Below, piece after piece: positions 63,969-64,000 of a stretch of 64,000 nt of DNA (position 1 is the first letter of the stretch; the number at the start of each line of letters is the position of its first letter). Origin of the DNA: Fidelibacterota bacterium (GTDB lineage Bacteria; Fidelibacterota; Fidelibacteria; Fidelibacterales; Fidelibacteraceae); NCBI GenBank assembly GCA_028716785.1, contig JAQUPD010000001.1, positions 11,114 to 75,113 of the forward strand, written 5' to 3'. The translations under genes and the position numbers were made by a program. The notes under the pieces were generated by a model. The model did not search any database, was not told the DNA's origin, and worked only from the letters and a program-made list of their open reading frames with translations.

Positions 63969-64000
63969 TCCTTACTCCCACTATTTACAGCTTCTATATT

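Overview
AT-rich bacterial chromosomal window, mostly dense housekeeping operons. The T9SS-like C-terminal sorting domain, the DUF5916 protein and the Big_5-type lipoprotein suggest an FCB-group-like Gram-negative, but this taxonomic placement is inference only. Main blocks: ligA; a DMT transporter; mnmA-panBCD-(truncated glmU)-LytR_C-rsfS-argS; gatB-coaX-ferredoxin/nitroreductase; manC, sfsA, tgt, radA; two adjacent CYTH-like proteins; a secreted hydrolase region (GHL10/T9SS, DUF5916, GH20, alkaline phosphatase, VanY, SGNH); aspartate kinase; rimO-ftsY-pgsA-two ABC ATPases-waaA-GT9; lysA-like, trxB; murQ-PP-loop-namZ(DUF1343); NfeD-slipin; gltX-tRNA(CAT). The unusual material lies in a few low-coding islands: (i) duplicated RAYT fragments around a REP-like hairpin (1-433); (ii) a decayed PAS histidine kinase next to a fossil of a four-helix-bundle (S23/23S rRNA intervening-sequence) protein gene (11.9-13.4 kb), with a second fossil copy at 17.4-17.9 kb flanked by diverged ~230-300 bp repeats; (iii) a hairpin/mini-ORF/small ORF ending in a REP-like palindrome (41.9-42.2 kb); (iv) a dead IS3/IS481-like transposase (60.5-60.9 kb). 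I found no CRISPR array, rRNA, prophage or clear defence system. No strong candidate for a wholly new system is evident; the best leads are the repeat/S23 island, the permease-less asymmetric ABC ATPase pair and the CYTH tandem.
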